From assembly GCA_900102235.1 (NCBI GenBank), contig FMVL01000014.1, positions 1 to 64,000 of the forward strand: a stretch of DNA of 64,000 nucleotides, read 5' to 3'. The notes under the pieces were generated by a model. The model had not been told where the DNA came from and made no database searches. It saw only the letters and a list, made by a program, of their open reading frames with translations. This DNA is from Lachnospiraceae bacterium XBB2008. Lineage in GTDB: Bacteria; Bacillota; Clostridia; Lachnospirales; Lachnospiraceae. The translations under genes were made by a program, and so were the position numbers. Positions 36,252 through 45,420 of this stretch are shown here, in pieces. The stretch's first letter is position 1. Every line of letters begins with the position of its first letter.

Positions 36252-37975
36252 TACTGTTCACCTTCATTTTTGGGAGGCTTCTTTGTTGCTCTGAGCCTGT
36301 CTATGCGCGAAGTTATCTTGAATCTCGGATCGTCCGATTTAAGATGCAGTTTCTTAAACCACTTAAACAGGAGCTCACCCTTGGATGATGCGAGAAGTTC
36401 GTCCTCGCTCACGGCTCCGCTCTGTATCACGGTGATTATATAAAAGATCACCGCAAACAACATTGCCACAAGGATGCTGACATAATTGTTTTTGGATAAC
36501 TTAAATACAAGGTTGTATATGAGTCTCGCAAATACTCCCATGCAAAGTGAGCATATTCCGGGAAGAAGAAATGTATCCACAGTCTCCTGCTGATAGTTCA
36601 TCGCGCCCCGAAGCGACCTGCCGTTTAATATGCACACCAGAAGTGCAAATATGATATCGGCTATGACTATCGAATAGATCCCCAGCTTGGTAAACTCAAG
36701 AAGCCCCCAAAGGACTCCCGACTGGACAGCCAGAGCTATCGCGGCGTGGATGACCGGTCTGTGCACCTGTCCTATGCTCTGAAGAACTCCGTTGCTTATC
36801 GTGGAAATGCTGTAGAAGATGACCGTTATCGACAGGGCCATCAGCAGTTTGCTCGCCATCATCAGCGATGATCTCTGAGGGAAAAGGATGCTCATGATGG
36901 GTTTAGCCAGAAAAAGAAAACCGAACATGCTGGGGATCGCCACCATCATGGTGACCTTGATCGCACGACCTACCTTTTTCCTGGAATCCTTATAGTCCTT
37001 AAGAGCCCAGGCTCCGGCAACGGTAGGTATGATTGCACTCGACATCGCTGAAGCCAGCGCCACGGGAACATTTCTCATTACAACAGCCTTGCCCGAGTAG
37101 ATCCCGTACTGCATGGATACCCGTGACTGCGACAGATTGTCACCCAGCATCATCCTGGCAAAAATAGTCTGGTTTACCGCAGTTGAACAGTTATAGATAA
37201 AAGTACTTAAGATAAACGGTGTCACGATCAGAAGGATATCCTTGGCGATCGCCGCATACGGTTCGATCTCGGATGTGTTATCGGACTCGTATCTCCCCAT
37301 GATCTTTCGCCGGTTATACAGATAGATGCCACCGACAAAAAGAAGCGCGATCAGCACACCGCATCCGGTACCGAGAGCGGATCCCGAAGCACCTCTTATA
37401 GCCTTGGTCGTCTCATCTATATCGATACCGCCTGCCATACGAATAAAAAGCAGAGCCGCTCCTATGCTGACAGCGGCATTGATGATCTGCTCAATTATCT
37501 GGGATATGGAAGTGGGAACCATGGATCTGTGTGCCTGGAAGAATCCCCTGAAAACACCCAAAAACCCCGACAGTAGAATGGTCGGGGCAAAAATGCGAAG
37601 GACAGGGACCGCATTATCAACAACAAGCAGTCCCGCGGCAACATATGCAAATGTTGCCGCCAATCCGCCGATGATAGTCACATAGACAAGCGCGCATCTG
37701 AAAATACGCTGAGCGTTTTTGTACTGTTTGAGCGCCAGTCTCTGTGACATTATCTTGGATATGGCGGATGGAATACTGTATGAACTGATCAACAGTATAT
37801 TGGTGTAAATATTATATGCAAAGGAATAATAACCATTACCCTCGTCACCTATAACGGCAGTCAGAGGGGCTCTGTACAGGAGCCCTATAATACGGACTAC
37901 TATACCGGCTACCGCCAGTATGCCCGCCTGCATTATGAAGTTGCTCCTGTACTCTTCCTTTACGTCTCTTTTCAA
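36251..37975 (-). CDS. polysaccharide biosynthesis/SpoVB-type flippase
   Basis: 574 residues and about 14 membrane helices of the MOP exporter superfamily. GIVVRIIGLLYRAPLTAVIG near the start is typical of the SpoVB/YtgP group. It probably flips a lipid-linked sugar intermediate; MurJ-like lipid II flipping is possible. The tail after the last helix is basic. It is adjacent to rqcH with no gap. Confidence 0.88.
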   Translation of the reverse strand: MKRDVKEEYRSNFIMQAGILAVAGIVVRIIGLLYRAPLTAVIGDEGNGYYSFAYNIYTNILLISSYSIPSAISKIMSQRLALKQYKNAQRIFRCALVYVTIIGGLAATFAYVAAGLLVVDNAVPVLRIFAPTILLSGFLGVFRGFFQAHRSMVPTSISQIIEQIINAAVSIGAALLFIRMAGGIDIDETTKAIRGASGSALGTGCGVLIALLFVGGIYLYNRRKIMGRYESDNTSEIEPYAAIAKDILLIVTPFILSTFIYNCSTAVNQTIFARMMLGDNLSQSRVSMQYGIYSGKAVVMRNVPVALASAMSSAIIPTVAGAWALKDYKDSRKKVGRAIKVTMMVAIPSMFGFLFLAKPIMSILFPQRSSLMMASKLLMALSITVIFYSISTISNGVLQSIGQVHRPVIHAAIALAVQSGVLWGLLEFTKLGIYSIVIADIIFALLVCILNGRSLRGAMNYQQETVDTFLLPGICSLCMGVFARLIYNLVFKLSKNNYVSILVAMLFAVIFYIITVIQSGAVSEDELLASSKGELLFKWFKKLHLKSDDPRFKITSRIDRLRATKKPPKNEGEQ

Positions 37976-37998
37976 TGCTCGAATCTCGTGTCAGCCCT

Positions 37999-40065
37999 TC
38001 AGTCCGAAATCTTAAAGAATTCTATTGCAGCACTCATATCCTCGTTGATGTTGCGCATCTCAGATGTAGAGTTCTGTGTATCCGAGCATGCATCCGTAAC
38101 CGTCTGGCAGGATGCGGCAACTTCCTCGGCGGAAGCACCCAGCTCTTCTGAAATGGCTCCGAGATCTGAAGTAGTATTGGTCAGTTCAACCTTGATCTTA
38201 TCAAGCTGACCGGCCAGACCTCTGATGGTATCTATCTCGGCGATCGACGCCTCCACGGATTCCGAAAGGACATTGAATTTCTCCTGAGCCTGTTCGATAT
38301 CCGTTCTTTCCTGGCTTATGACCTCAAACACACGATTGCTGATATCCACTGTTCCGTTGGACAGAACAACGATATTCTCAATGATCGCTTTGATCTCTTT
38401 AGCCGACTGTGCGGAAGAATCCGCAAGAGATCTGATCTCATCGGCAACTACCGCAAACCCGCGTCCGGCTTCTCCTGCTCTGGCTGCTTCGATGGATGCG
38501 TTGAGTGAGAGCAGATTGGTCTGAGCCGCAATGGATTCGATAGCCTGGATCGCTGAATCGATATCTCCTATCGCTGAGTTGGTCTCCGCTATCTTATCTG
38601 CGATGCTCTGCATGGCGTTAACCGATTCATTGGCACCGGAGTATACGGACTTCATGCAATCGGTAGCATCATTGTTCGCATCCTTGATCGTCTGGGATGC
38701 ATCATACAGTTTCTGAACATTATCGTTGAGGAATTCGATATCATTACCGAGCTCAACGGCCTTCTCTGCCATGATCTGTGCATTCTCGGCCACGCTCTGT
38801 GATGTGGTGGCAACTTCGCCGATGGCAGTGTTGATCTGCGAGATCGAATCAACGTTATTGCCGGTCATGCCGTCAACGCTGACAATGGCATCATTGAGGA
38901 CCATGGCGGAATCCTTAACGGATCTCATCGATGTATTCAGTGCATTCCTGAGCGTCTTAAACGCATCTATGATCCTTACGGTCTCGTCAATGTGCGAACT
39001 TGCATCGCAATCTACAGTTACATCACCGGTACTGAGCTCGACGATGGCTCCGGCGATCTTCTTAAGCGGTGCTGCTATAATCCTGGCAATAACGATAGCC
39101 AGTGCCATGAATACAACTATGCATAATAAGCAGATTATGATCGTTGTCTTCTTGAAATCGTTGATACCGGAGAGAATATCAGCCTCATCTGCGGTAAGAA
39201 CTGCTATATATGCGTCATCCTTGCCGATATAGTATGCGGCATATTTGATCGCACCCTTATATTCATAATCAATGCATGCGGGATCGGGATGCTGTCCGCT
39301 TTCAAGCTGTGCGACCAGTCCCTTGACAGCTGCGTTCTCAACAGGATTACCGATCTTGGTTTCATCGGGATGATAGAGCATCGTACCTGCATTATCAACA
39401 AAATAGATATAAGCGCTGCTGCGTCCGAGTGATGATACATCGGATACCTTGGCAGCAACTTCATTTACATATGTGGCACCACCGACATATCCGATGGGCT
39501 CACCGTCTACCATAACGGGATAATAGAGTGACATGACAAGATTTCCCGATGAAGGAGAAGTCATGATACCGGTATTAAATACGCCGTCTGCTCCGAGGAT
39601 CTGTCCGCGAAGAGACTCGAGGGCGTCACCTTCTCTGAGTACCACACCGATGATAGCGGGGACTGATGAATGGGTCATTACCTGGGAGTTCCAGTCAGCG
39701 ATATATAATCCCTCCCAGCCATCCAGTGAAGCAAAGAAATCAACGGTATACTGCTGAGCTTTCTCGGCAAGTGCACTGTCTGTGGGATTCTGAAGGAAAT
39801 CGACCACTACGGGAGCGGATGCATACGAACGCAGTATGGCCTCATTCGTAAGCGTCGCCGTATCAAATGCCGCACCGGTCTGTTCGATAACCTGAAGAAG
39901 TGAATTGTTGGTCCACTGCTTCATCTCCTTGCTGCTCTTGTTGATCAGCACGATGCTTAAGATCACCGATGAGCATACCAAAGGGATAAGAGCATACAGA
40001 ATGAGAGTCATTCGCATGTCCAGTTTCGATTTAGTTTTTTTCTTTTTTGTAATGTCTGTTCCCAT
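37999..40065 (-). CDS. methyl-accepting chemotaxis protein
   Basis: 688 residues. Membrane helix 20-42, an extracellular dCache sensor (about 45-305), helix about 310-332, then HAMP and the signalling coiled coil. The hairpin tip [20 protein letters not shown] and VADEIRSLA are intact for CheA/CheW binding. No C-terminal CheR-binding pentapeptide is seen. It implies that the host is motile or carries a chemosensory array; the ligand is unknown. Confidence 0.95.
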   Translation of the reverse strand: MGTDITKKKKTKSKLDMRMTLILYALIPLVCSSVILSIVLINKSSKEMKQWTNNSLLQVIEQTGAAFDTATLTNEAILRSYASAPVVVDFLQNPTDSALAEKAQQYTVDFFASLDGWEGLYIADWNSQVMTHSSVPAIIGVVLREGDALESLRGQILGADGVFNTGIMTSPSSGNLVMSLYYPVMVDGEPIGYVGGATYVNEVAAKVSDVSSLGRSSAYIYFVDNAGTMLYHPDETKIGNPVENAAVKGLVAQLESGQHPDPACIDYEYKGAIKYAAYYIGKDDAYIAVLTADEADILSGINDFKKTTIIICLLCIVVFMALAIVIARIIAAPLKKIAGAIVELSTGDVTVDCDASSHIDETVRIIDAFKTLRNALNTSMRSVKDSAMVLNDAIVSVDGMTGNNVDSISQINTAIGEVATTSQSVAENAQIMAEKAVELGNDIEFLNDNVQKLYDASQTIKDANNDATDCMKSVYSGANESVNAMQSIADKIAETNSAIGDIDSAIQAIESIAAQTNLLSLNASIEAARAGEAGRGFAVVADEIRSLADSSAQSAKEIKAIIENIVVLSNGTVDISNRVFEVISQERTDIEQAQEKFNVLSESVEASIAEIDTIRGLAGQLDKIKVELTNTTSDLGAISEELGASAEEVAASCQTVTDACSDTQNSTSEMRNINEDMSAAIEFFKISD

Positions 40066-40148
40066 TTGAAAATCTCCTTCCTGCAGGTCACATTCAAAAC
40101 ATGACCATCTATAATATAATACCTCAAAACAGTGTACTTAACAATCTG

Positions 40149-41870
40149 TCATCCTGCGAAAACAAGCCCGTCAAAACAGTCAGTCAGGAGGTCCGAACCC
40201 ACAAGCCCGTCCTTATATGTGAGATACCATGATGATATGTCGTCCCGGCCTATATAGATCCTGTACAATCCGTCGGATCCCTCCACACAAAGATCGATAA
40301 ATGTCTGACCGTCCGTGCCGTAAGGAATGACTCCTGCGCCTTCTTCGATTGAGGTCGCTTTCTCTGCATCCGTGTACTCATCCGCGCGGAATTTGCAGGG
40401 TATCTCCTTGGCGGCGGTAATGAATGCTTTGGTTCCTGTCTGATAATACATGTAGTCGTCAATAGCTACTGGACATCCGTCAGCATCAATACGGCATCTT
40501 TGGGTTACTGACAACGTTCCCAGTTTCTGTTCAAGATGTTGAACCAGAAAATCGTACGGGTCATCAGGAGTATCGGAAACGAACTTATGATGCTCATTAA
40601 ACTTTCCGAAAAGCGGCACGCCGTCCATCTCATCCAGGAAGACAAACTCATCTCCTGTAAACCAGTACATAGCGGTATCCTGATAATCACCGTCAGTCGT
40701 ATAGTTTATCCAAAGATATTCAGAGCCGTCCGTCCGGTCATCTCTTATCCAGTAACACTTCAAGCCATAGCTTGCAAAGCAGTATAATCCGTCTTCTATG
40801 CGGTACTTCGTATCATCTATCTTAAGTTCCAGATACTCGACATCATCATATTGATCTGCCGTCATCTTGTAAGGGATCACATCAGTCTGGCCGTTCCCGT
40901 TTATATCTATTTTGATCTCACCGCTTCCGGCATCGGGAATCTCAAACATCTGAACGCTACCCTCCCCGGAACCCGAGTCCGAAGTCCCTGAGTGTCCGCC
41001 GGTCTTAGCCTCGTATGATCTCATCGGACTCCAGGCGATGGTCTTACATCTGTACATGAGTTTATCTGTAACACTCCAGAAATCGCCGTCAAATACTTCA
41101 GACTCATCCGTATCATCCGAACCTGTTGTGTTGTGATAGTATTCCACATCCATTCCGTCTTCCGTCGGATCCGTAAAATAGTAATCATCCCATATGATTT
41201 CCGCGCCGTCTTCGGACAGATGGCATTTGCCTATGTATGTATACGCGGCTCCGCCCGAACCGATATAATAGAAGTAGCCGTTACCCATCCAGCGGAAACT
41301 GCTTCTTGCCATTCCGTCGATGGTACAATACGGCTCATCGTTTTTCAGCGTATATACGCCCATGATATAACTGGTTTCCTGTTCTTCGCTCTCGGAATCA
41401 TAGCCCATGAGAAGCTCCGGGATGCCGTCTCCGCTCACATCCTCGATCACATAGCAGACTTCATCCAGGAGACTTTCGGTAGGCTCATACATGATCATCT
41501 CCACGATACCCGACGGCACATACCTTACCGGATCATCACTTTCCAGTCTGTCATAGATCTTTTCCAAGGTTTCATCAAGGACAGGGGCATAGAGAGCTTC
41601 ATAATCCGGTTTTTCTGCGTCGCTTTCCTTCTCGTCGGTTTGCTCCGTATCCTCTGCCGCATTGCTGTCAACGCTCTCTGTCGAAGCAGCTACGGTTTGC
41701 GTATCCGTTGCAGCATCATCACCGGGCTGCACAGCTTCCGTACCGGTTTCAGACTCTCCTGCCACCTGCTGAAGTATACGCACCAGCAGGCTTTCACTGT
41801 TGCCGCATCCGCACAGAAGCGTAGCAACAAGGATCAGACTGATGATAGTTGCGATAGTTTTCCTTTTCAT
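40149..41870 (-). CDS. lipoprotein with GDGxPELL-type motif
   Basis: 573 residues. Signal peptide with lipobox TLLCGC (Cys near 22), then a Ser/Thr/Asp/Glu-rich linker (about 30-95). DVSGDGIPELLMGYDSE, and IDINGNGQTDVIPY later, resemble calcium-binding repeats common in Lachnospiraceae surface proteins. The C-terminal 200 residues are not recognisable. Its start overlaps the end of the upstream hydrolase-like gene by 4 bases, so the two are co-translated. Confidence 0.7.
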   Translation of the reverse strand: MKRKTIATIISLILVATLLCGCGNSESLLVRILQQVAGESETGTEAVQPGDDAATDTQTVAASTESVDSNAAEDTEQTDEKESDAEKPDYEALYAPVLDETLEKIYDRLESDDPVRYVPSGIVEMIMYEPTESLLDEVCYVIEDVSGDGIPELLMGYDSESEEQETSYIMGVYTLKNDEPYCTIDGMARSSFRWMGNGYFYYIGSGGAAYTYIGKCHLSEDGAEIIWDDYYFTDPTEDGMDVEYYHNTTGSDDTDESEVFDGDFWSVTDKLMYRCKTIAWSPMRSYEAKTGGHSGTSDSGSGEGSVQMFEIPDAGSGEIKIDINGNGQTDVIPYKMTADQYDDVEYLELKIDDTKYRIEDGLYCFASYGLKCYWIRDDRTDGSEYLWINYTTDGDYQDTAMYWFTGDEFVFLDEMDGVPLFGKFNEHHKFVSDTPDDPYDFLVQHLEQKLGTLSVTQRCRIDADGCPVAIDDYMYYQTGTKAFITAAKEIPCKFRADEYTDAEKATSIEEGAGVIPYGTDGQTFIDLCVEGSDGLYRIYIGRDDISSWYLTYKDGLVGSDLLTDCFDGLVFAG

Positions 41871-42535
41871 TTCAAGTACTCCTTAACAGTTTTCATTACT
41901 TTTGCGATCGTTTCCGTATCTTTGATAACATCCCCTGTTTCCAGAGAATGGTTTGCATCATCCACTACGGTCAGCGGGATCTTTTTCTCCGAGCACAGCC
42001 TGCGGATAGCGCCGTGATCGGCCCAGTTATCCTTTGTTCCGGAAAAAGCGATACCGCTCGATTCTTTTACATAGTCAAATGTTTCTTCGAGCGGGGTAAA
42101 GAATATATGACGGATATCCGTATCGGCAGTGTTTGCGTAAGCTGCCGCTATGGCCGTGCCTATGCTCTTGGATATAAAGAGTATATCATCATATTGCGCG
42201 GTGTCGGCTGCTTCTTCCTCAGTCGCGTCGGCGCCGGTTACTCCTGCCTCTTGCAGGGCACGGTCCGTAACCTCGACACATTCTTTTACAAAGGCGAGAA
42301 TCTGCTCCCTCGTCGCGCCCTTAAGATTTACCTCACACGGAGGATAAGAGATCTTAATGATCTCATACCCTTCTGCCGCAGCCATCTTGCCGGAATAATA
42401 CAGGAGCGGCTTATCCGTATGATATCCGATCCCCGGAAAAAGTACCGCCAGTCTCTTCTCAGTCATCACGTTCACCGGAACCTTCCCTCTGATATTATAT
42501 GCTGCATCGGCATATGTGCCGGTTCCCTGATCCAT
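41867..42535 (-). CDS. alpha/beta hydrolase-like protein
   Basis: 222 residues. RLAVLFPGIGYHTDKPLLYY opens an alpha/beta hydrolase fold. The likely nucleophile Ser is in FISKSIGTAIA (a SxSxG elbow), and the likely catalytic His in VVDDANHSLE. No signal peptide. The substrate is unknown. It begins the two-gene unit with the lipoprotein and lies just beyond the terminator of the sulfur operon. Confidence 0.72.
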   Translation of the reverse strand: MDQGTGTYADAAYNIRGKVPVNVMTEKRLAVLFPGIGYHTDKPLLYYSGKMAAAEGYEIIKISYPPCEVNLKGATREQILAFVKECVEVTDRALQEAGVTGADATEEEAADTAQYDDILFISKSIGTAIAAAYANTADTDIRHIFFTPLEETFDYVKESSGIAFSGTKDNWADHGAIRRLCSEKKIPLTVVDDANHSLETGDVIKDTETIAKVMKTVKEYLK

Positions 42536-42627
42536 TCATATCCCATGTCCTTTTAGTCGGTATTGCTCTTATGAGATGATTTTAACAGGAAAACAGTCAC
42601 AAAAGAATCACAGATCAAAAAAAAATA

Positions 42628-42650
42628 AGGAGAGGGCTTTCGCCCTCCCC
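42628..42650 (-). terminator. terminator of the encapsulin-sulfur operon
   Basis: The hairpin GGAGAGGGC / GCCCTCCCC is followed on the minus strand by TTATTTTTTTTT. It lies about 20 bases after the TusA-like gene and marks the end of the 11-gene operon. Confidence 0.92.
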
Positions 42651-42667
42651 GTTAAAGGAATTCATTA

Positions 42668-42919
42668 TCACTCTCCGACCTTTTTTATGAACAGTTCATA
42701 TGTACCGTCACCGTTCTCCCGGAGTTCAAGGACCTCATGTCCTTCTTCCCGGATACTGCGAGGCACATTCTGTACAGGCTCACCGTCGTTTAAATGAACC
42801 TGCAGTATCTGTCCCTCATCCATTTCTTCAAGAGCCACCTTGGTCTTTACGAACGTTATCGGACATGTAACATCCGTGATGTCAATCATCTCATCAACCT
42901 TTATCTCATCATTTTCCAT
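42668..42919 (-). CDS. TusA-like sulfur carrier
   Basis: 83 residues from the ATG at 42919 (MENDEIKVDEMID), after a GGAGGG site. ITDVTCPITFVKTKVAL contains the Cys-Pro motif of TusA/SirA/YedF proteins; the Cys near residue 19 accepts persulfide sulfur. It is the last gene of the operon, 2 bases after the JAMM protease. It probably passes sulfur from the desulfurase or rhodanese to an acceptor. The normal TusA length is about 80. Confidence 0.88.
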   Translation of the reverse strand: MENDEIKVDEMIDITDVTCPITFVKTKVALEEMDEGQILQVHLNDGEPVQNVPRSIREEGHEVLELRENGDGTYELFIKKVGE

Positions 42920-42921
42920 TT

Positions 42922-43356
42922 TTATCCCTCCAAAACGATCAGTTCTTCTTTTCTGACGTTTTTGCCATCTTCTTTTTTCTCTATGCAAAAGGCGTTCAGC
43001 ACCGGGGCATCTTCGTTCTCAAGTGACAGTATCAGATAACTGGCTCTGCTGTCATTAGCCAGCCTTATATCCTCTTCCGACGGACGTGACGGAGTCTCCG
43101 GATGAGAATGCCAGTTACCGAGCGGCACCATGCCGTTAGCTCTCATATCCTTAACTGCCTTCAGTTGTTCTTTCGGATCGATCGAAAAATGCTCGTTTGT
43201 ATGATCCGTGTTGGTAAGAAGATATACTTTTTCTATCACTCTCGTTCCGTCTTCCGGATCCCTGCCGGCGATAAGACCGCATGCTTCATCAGGCCTTTCT
43301 GAAAGAGCATGCCGGATCATCTCATCCACATCGGATCTTTTGATCGTTATTCTCAT
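42922..43356 (-). CDS. JAMM (M67) metalloprotease 2
   Basis: 144 residues from the ATG at 43356 (MRITIKRSDVDEM), chosen for the GGAG upstream; the longer frame from 43392 lacks a site. The zinc motif is complete: Glu in DEACGLIAG and GNWHSHPETPSRPSEED (HxH-x7-S-x2-D). Bacterial homologues (Mec+, QbsD, HcyD) trim or release ubiquitin-like sulfur carriers at their C-terminal Gly-Gly. It lies between the E1 and the TusA-like gene. Confidence 0.9.
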   Translation of the reverse strand: MRITIKRSDVDEMIRHALSERPDEACGLIAGRDPEDGTRVIEKVYLLTNTDHTNEHFSIDPKEQLKAVKDMRANGMVPLGNWHSHPETPSRPSEEDIRLANDSRASYLILSLENEDAPVLNAFCIEKKEDGKNVRKEELIVLEG

Positions 43357-43404
43357 ATGCTTATACTCCGTTGTTTCATCAGCACCATACACTAAAGTCT
43401 GCGG

Positions 43405-44214
43405 TCACATCTTCAGATCACAGGCCGCCTGCTCATAATCGATGAGTTCCGTTATCGTCGGATCATCTGAACAGACCGCGCATCCCTTCCCGCGAGGGGG
43501 GAGTTTTATCTTATGGAACTCCATCTTAAGCGCGTCATAAGTGAGAAGATATCCCGATAACAATTCTCCGACGCCTGTTATGAATTTCACTGCTTCCATA
43601 GCCTGTAATGAGCCGATCACTCCTCCCATCGCTCCTATTACTCCTGCCTGCTTGCAGGTCGGAACGGCATCTTTCGGAGGGGGATTCTTGAAAATGCATC
43701 GATAACACGGTCCCTCACCCGGGATTATAGTGGTAAGCTGTCCTTTGAACCTTATGATACCGGCATGGCTAAACGGTTTTTTTGCCATAACGCAGGCATC
43801 ATTGATCAGGAACTTCGCCGGAAAATTATCGGTACCGTCCAATATAAAATCATAGTCTTTTATCAGATCCATTATGTTTGAACTGCTGACAAAATCATAA
43901 TATGTATTCACGGTAACATCCGGATTGATGGCGTGCATCGTCTCTGCCGCAGAATCCACCTTTCTTTTACCGATATCGTTTGTCGTATGGATGACCTGGC
44001 GCTGCAGGTTGGACAGATCCACGACATCCGCATCGGCTATTCCGATCGTTCCGACTCCGGCGGCTGCCAGATACATCGCTGCAGGGGCCCCGAGTCCTCC
44101 CGCTCCGATGATCAGCACCTTGGCGCCCAGAAGTTTTTTCTGGCCTTTGGCACCTATCTCCTTAAGGATTATATGTCTGCTGTATCGCTCAAGTTGTTCA
44201 TTGGTAAATGCCAC
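43405..44214 (-). CDS. MoeB/ThiF-type E1 activating enzyme
   Basis: 269 residues from a GTG at 44214. ATP-binding GAGGLGAP at 37-44, the adenylation Asp and Arg in DADVVDLSNLQRQ, Zn ligands C170/C173 and C245/C248, and a catalytic-type Cys187 in VPTCKQAG. It adenylates the C-terminal glycine of the adjacent ThiS/MoaD-like carrier so it can receive sulfur. The ribosome site is formed by the Gly-Gly-Gly-Arg codons of the carrier, so the two are tightly coupled. Confidence 0.92.
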   Translation of the reverse strand: MAFTNEQLERYSRHIILKEIGAKGQKKLLGAKVLIIGAGGLGAPAAMYLAAAGVGTIGIADADVVDLSNLQRQVIHTTNDIGKRKVDSAAETMHAINPDVTVNTYYDFVSSSNIMDLIKDYDFILDGTDNFPAKFLINDACVMAKKPFSHAGIIRFKGQLTTIIPGEGPCYRCIFKNPPPKDAVPTCKQAGVIGAMGGVIGSLQAMEAVKFITGVGELLSGYLLTYDALKMEFHKIKLPPRGKGCAVCSDDPTITELIDYEQAACDLKM

Positions 44215-44216
44215 TG

Positions 44217-44423
44217 TTATCTTCCTCCTCCCATGAAGTACAGAAACTCCACTTCATCTCCTTCAGAGAGTTGATATGTATCAAAAGCGCCCGAATCGAT
44301 AAACTCCTCATTTACCGATACCGTGACATACTGAGGTGTTTCAACGTTCTCCTGTTCGATTAGAGCCGCTATGCTCAGTCCGTCAGCCACTTCTTTTTTT
44401 TCACCTGCTACCGTGATCTTCAT
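44217..44423 (-). CDS. ThiS/MoaD-like sulfur carrier ending Gly-Gly-Gly-Arg
   Basis: 68 residues from the ATG at 44423 (MKITVAGEKKEVADG) with GGAG upstream. A beta-grasp fold like ThiS; the C-terminus is EVEFLYFMGGGR. Mature carriers end in Gly-Gly, which is thiocarboxylated. Here an extra Arg follows, so the precursor should need trimming, and a JAMM protease gene is two genes downstream. Note that the tail codons also form the E1 ribosome site. Confidence 0.88.
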   Translation of the reverse strand: MKITVAGEKKEVADGLSIAALIEQENVETPQYVTVSVNEEFIDSGAFDTYQLSEGDEVEFLYFMGGGR

Positions 44424-44451
44424 CTGATCATTTCTCCTTTCAACCGAATTC

Positions 44452-45420
44452 TTATATGATATAGAACCATTCCTCACTCTGTCTGATCTCTTCCCTGACG
44501 ATCTTTTGGTCATGTGACCGGTATTCCATTTCGGGATTCTTGATGCTTACCCTTGTATTGGCAGGAACCGATGATGTTATGAAAGTATTGCCTCCGATGA
44601 TCGAATTCTCTCCGATCTCGGTATCTCCGCCAAGGATCGATGCACCCGCATAGATCGTCACGTTATCCTTTATAGTAGGGTGTCTCTTTTTGCCGGACAG
44701 TTTCTGCCCGCCTCTCGTAGACAGTGCTCCTATCGTTACGCCCTGGTATATCTTGACGTTCTTTCCGATAACCGATGTCTCACCTATTACTATTCCGGTT
44801 CCGTGATCGATAAAGAAATACTTGTCGATCGTTGCTCCGGGATGGATATCGATACCTGTTTCCGAATGTGCGTATTCCGTCATAAGACGCGGTATCACAG
44901 GCACCCTCAGCTTGTATAATTCATGTGCCAGCCGGTACACCGTTATGGCCATAAGTCCCGGGTATGCCAGTATGATCTCCTCAAAGCATCCAGCTGCCGG
45001 GTCTCCGTCATAAGCCGCCAGCAGATCCGTCTCAATGTATTCCCTTATTACAGGGAGTTTATAGAAAAACTCCCTGCATATCCTGTAACTTTCGATACTT
45101 CGTTCTTCTTCGGTCATCGTTCCCCGAAGCTTGCAAAAATCCAGTGCAAGATTGACCTGCTTGTTAAGGTGATAGAAAATATCCTCGATCGTTACGGCAA
45201 AGCTGTTTTTGGGGTTATATATCTTGTACGAGCGGTCCCTGAAGTAACCCGGGAAAATAATGCGGAACAGGTCATTTACCATCTTCCTGACCTCGGACTT
45301 ATCGGGTTTGTTAAAAATATCCGTCTCGTCTATATTCCTGCGAAGCCGGTAATCGGCCAGAACCCTTTGAACAATACCGTCTATCTCTTCTTCTCTGATG
45401 ACATCTTCCATTTTATGCAA
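44452..45420 (-). CDS. serine O-acetyltransferase (EpsC/CysE type)
   Basis: 322 residues. An N-terminal helical domain is followed by a left-handed beta helix of hexapeptide repeats: TGIDIHPGATI, IDHGTGIVIGETSVIGKNV, IYQGVTIGALS and KRHPTIKDNVTIYAGASILG. It makes O-acetylserine from serine and acetyl-CoA for cysteine synthesis. EpsC-type acetyltransferases are frequent neighbours of family 2A encapsulins. The start overlaps the desulfurase stop by 8 bases; an ATG 9 bases later is an alternative. Confidence 0.93.
   Translation of the reverse strand: MHKMEDVIREEEIDGIVQRVLADYRLRRNIDETDIFNKPDKSEVRKMVNDLFRIIFPGYFRDRSYKIYNPKNSFAVTIEDIFYHLNKQVNLALDFCKLRGTMTEEERSIESYRICREFFYKLPVIREYIETDLLAAYDGDPAAGCFEEIILAYPGLMAITVYRLAHELYKLRVPVIPRLMTEYAHSETGIDIHPGATIDKYFFIDHGTGIVIGETSVIGKNVKIYQGVTIGALSTRGGQKLSGKKRHPTIKDNVTIYAGASILGGDTEIGENSIIGGNTFITSSVPANTRVSIKNPEMEYRSHDQKIVREEIRQSEEWFYII

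Noticed and set aside
41133-42017. Plus-strand open frame of 294 codons
   Set aside because: It is antisense to the lipoprotein with a lipobox and to the hydrolase-like gene; composition is typical of a mirror frame.
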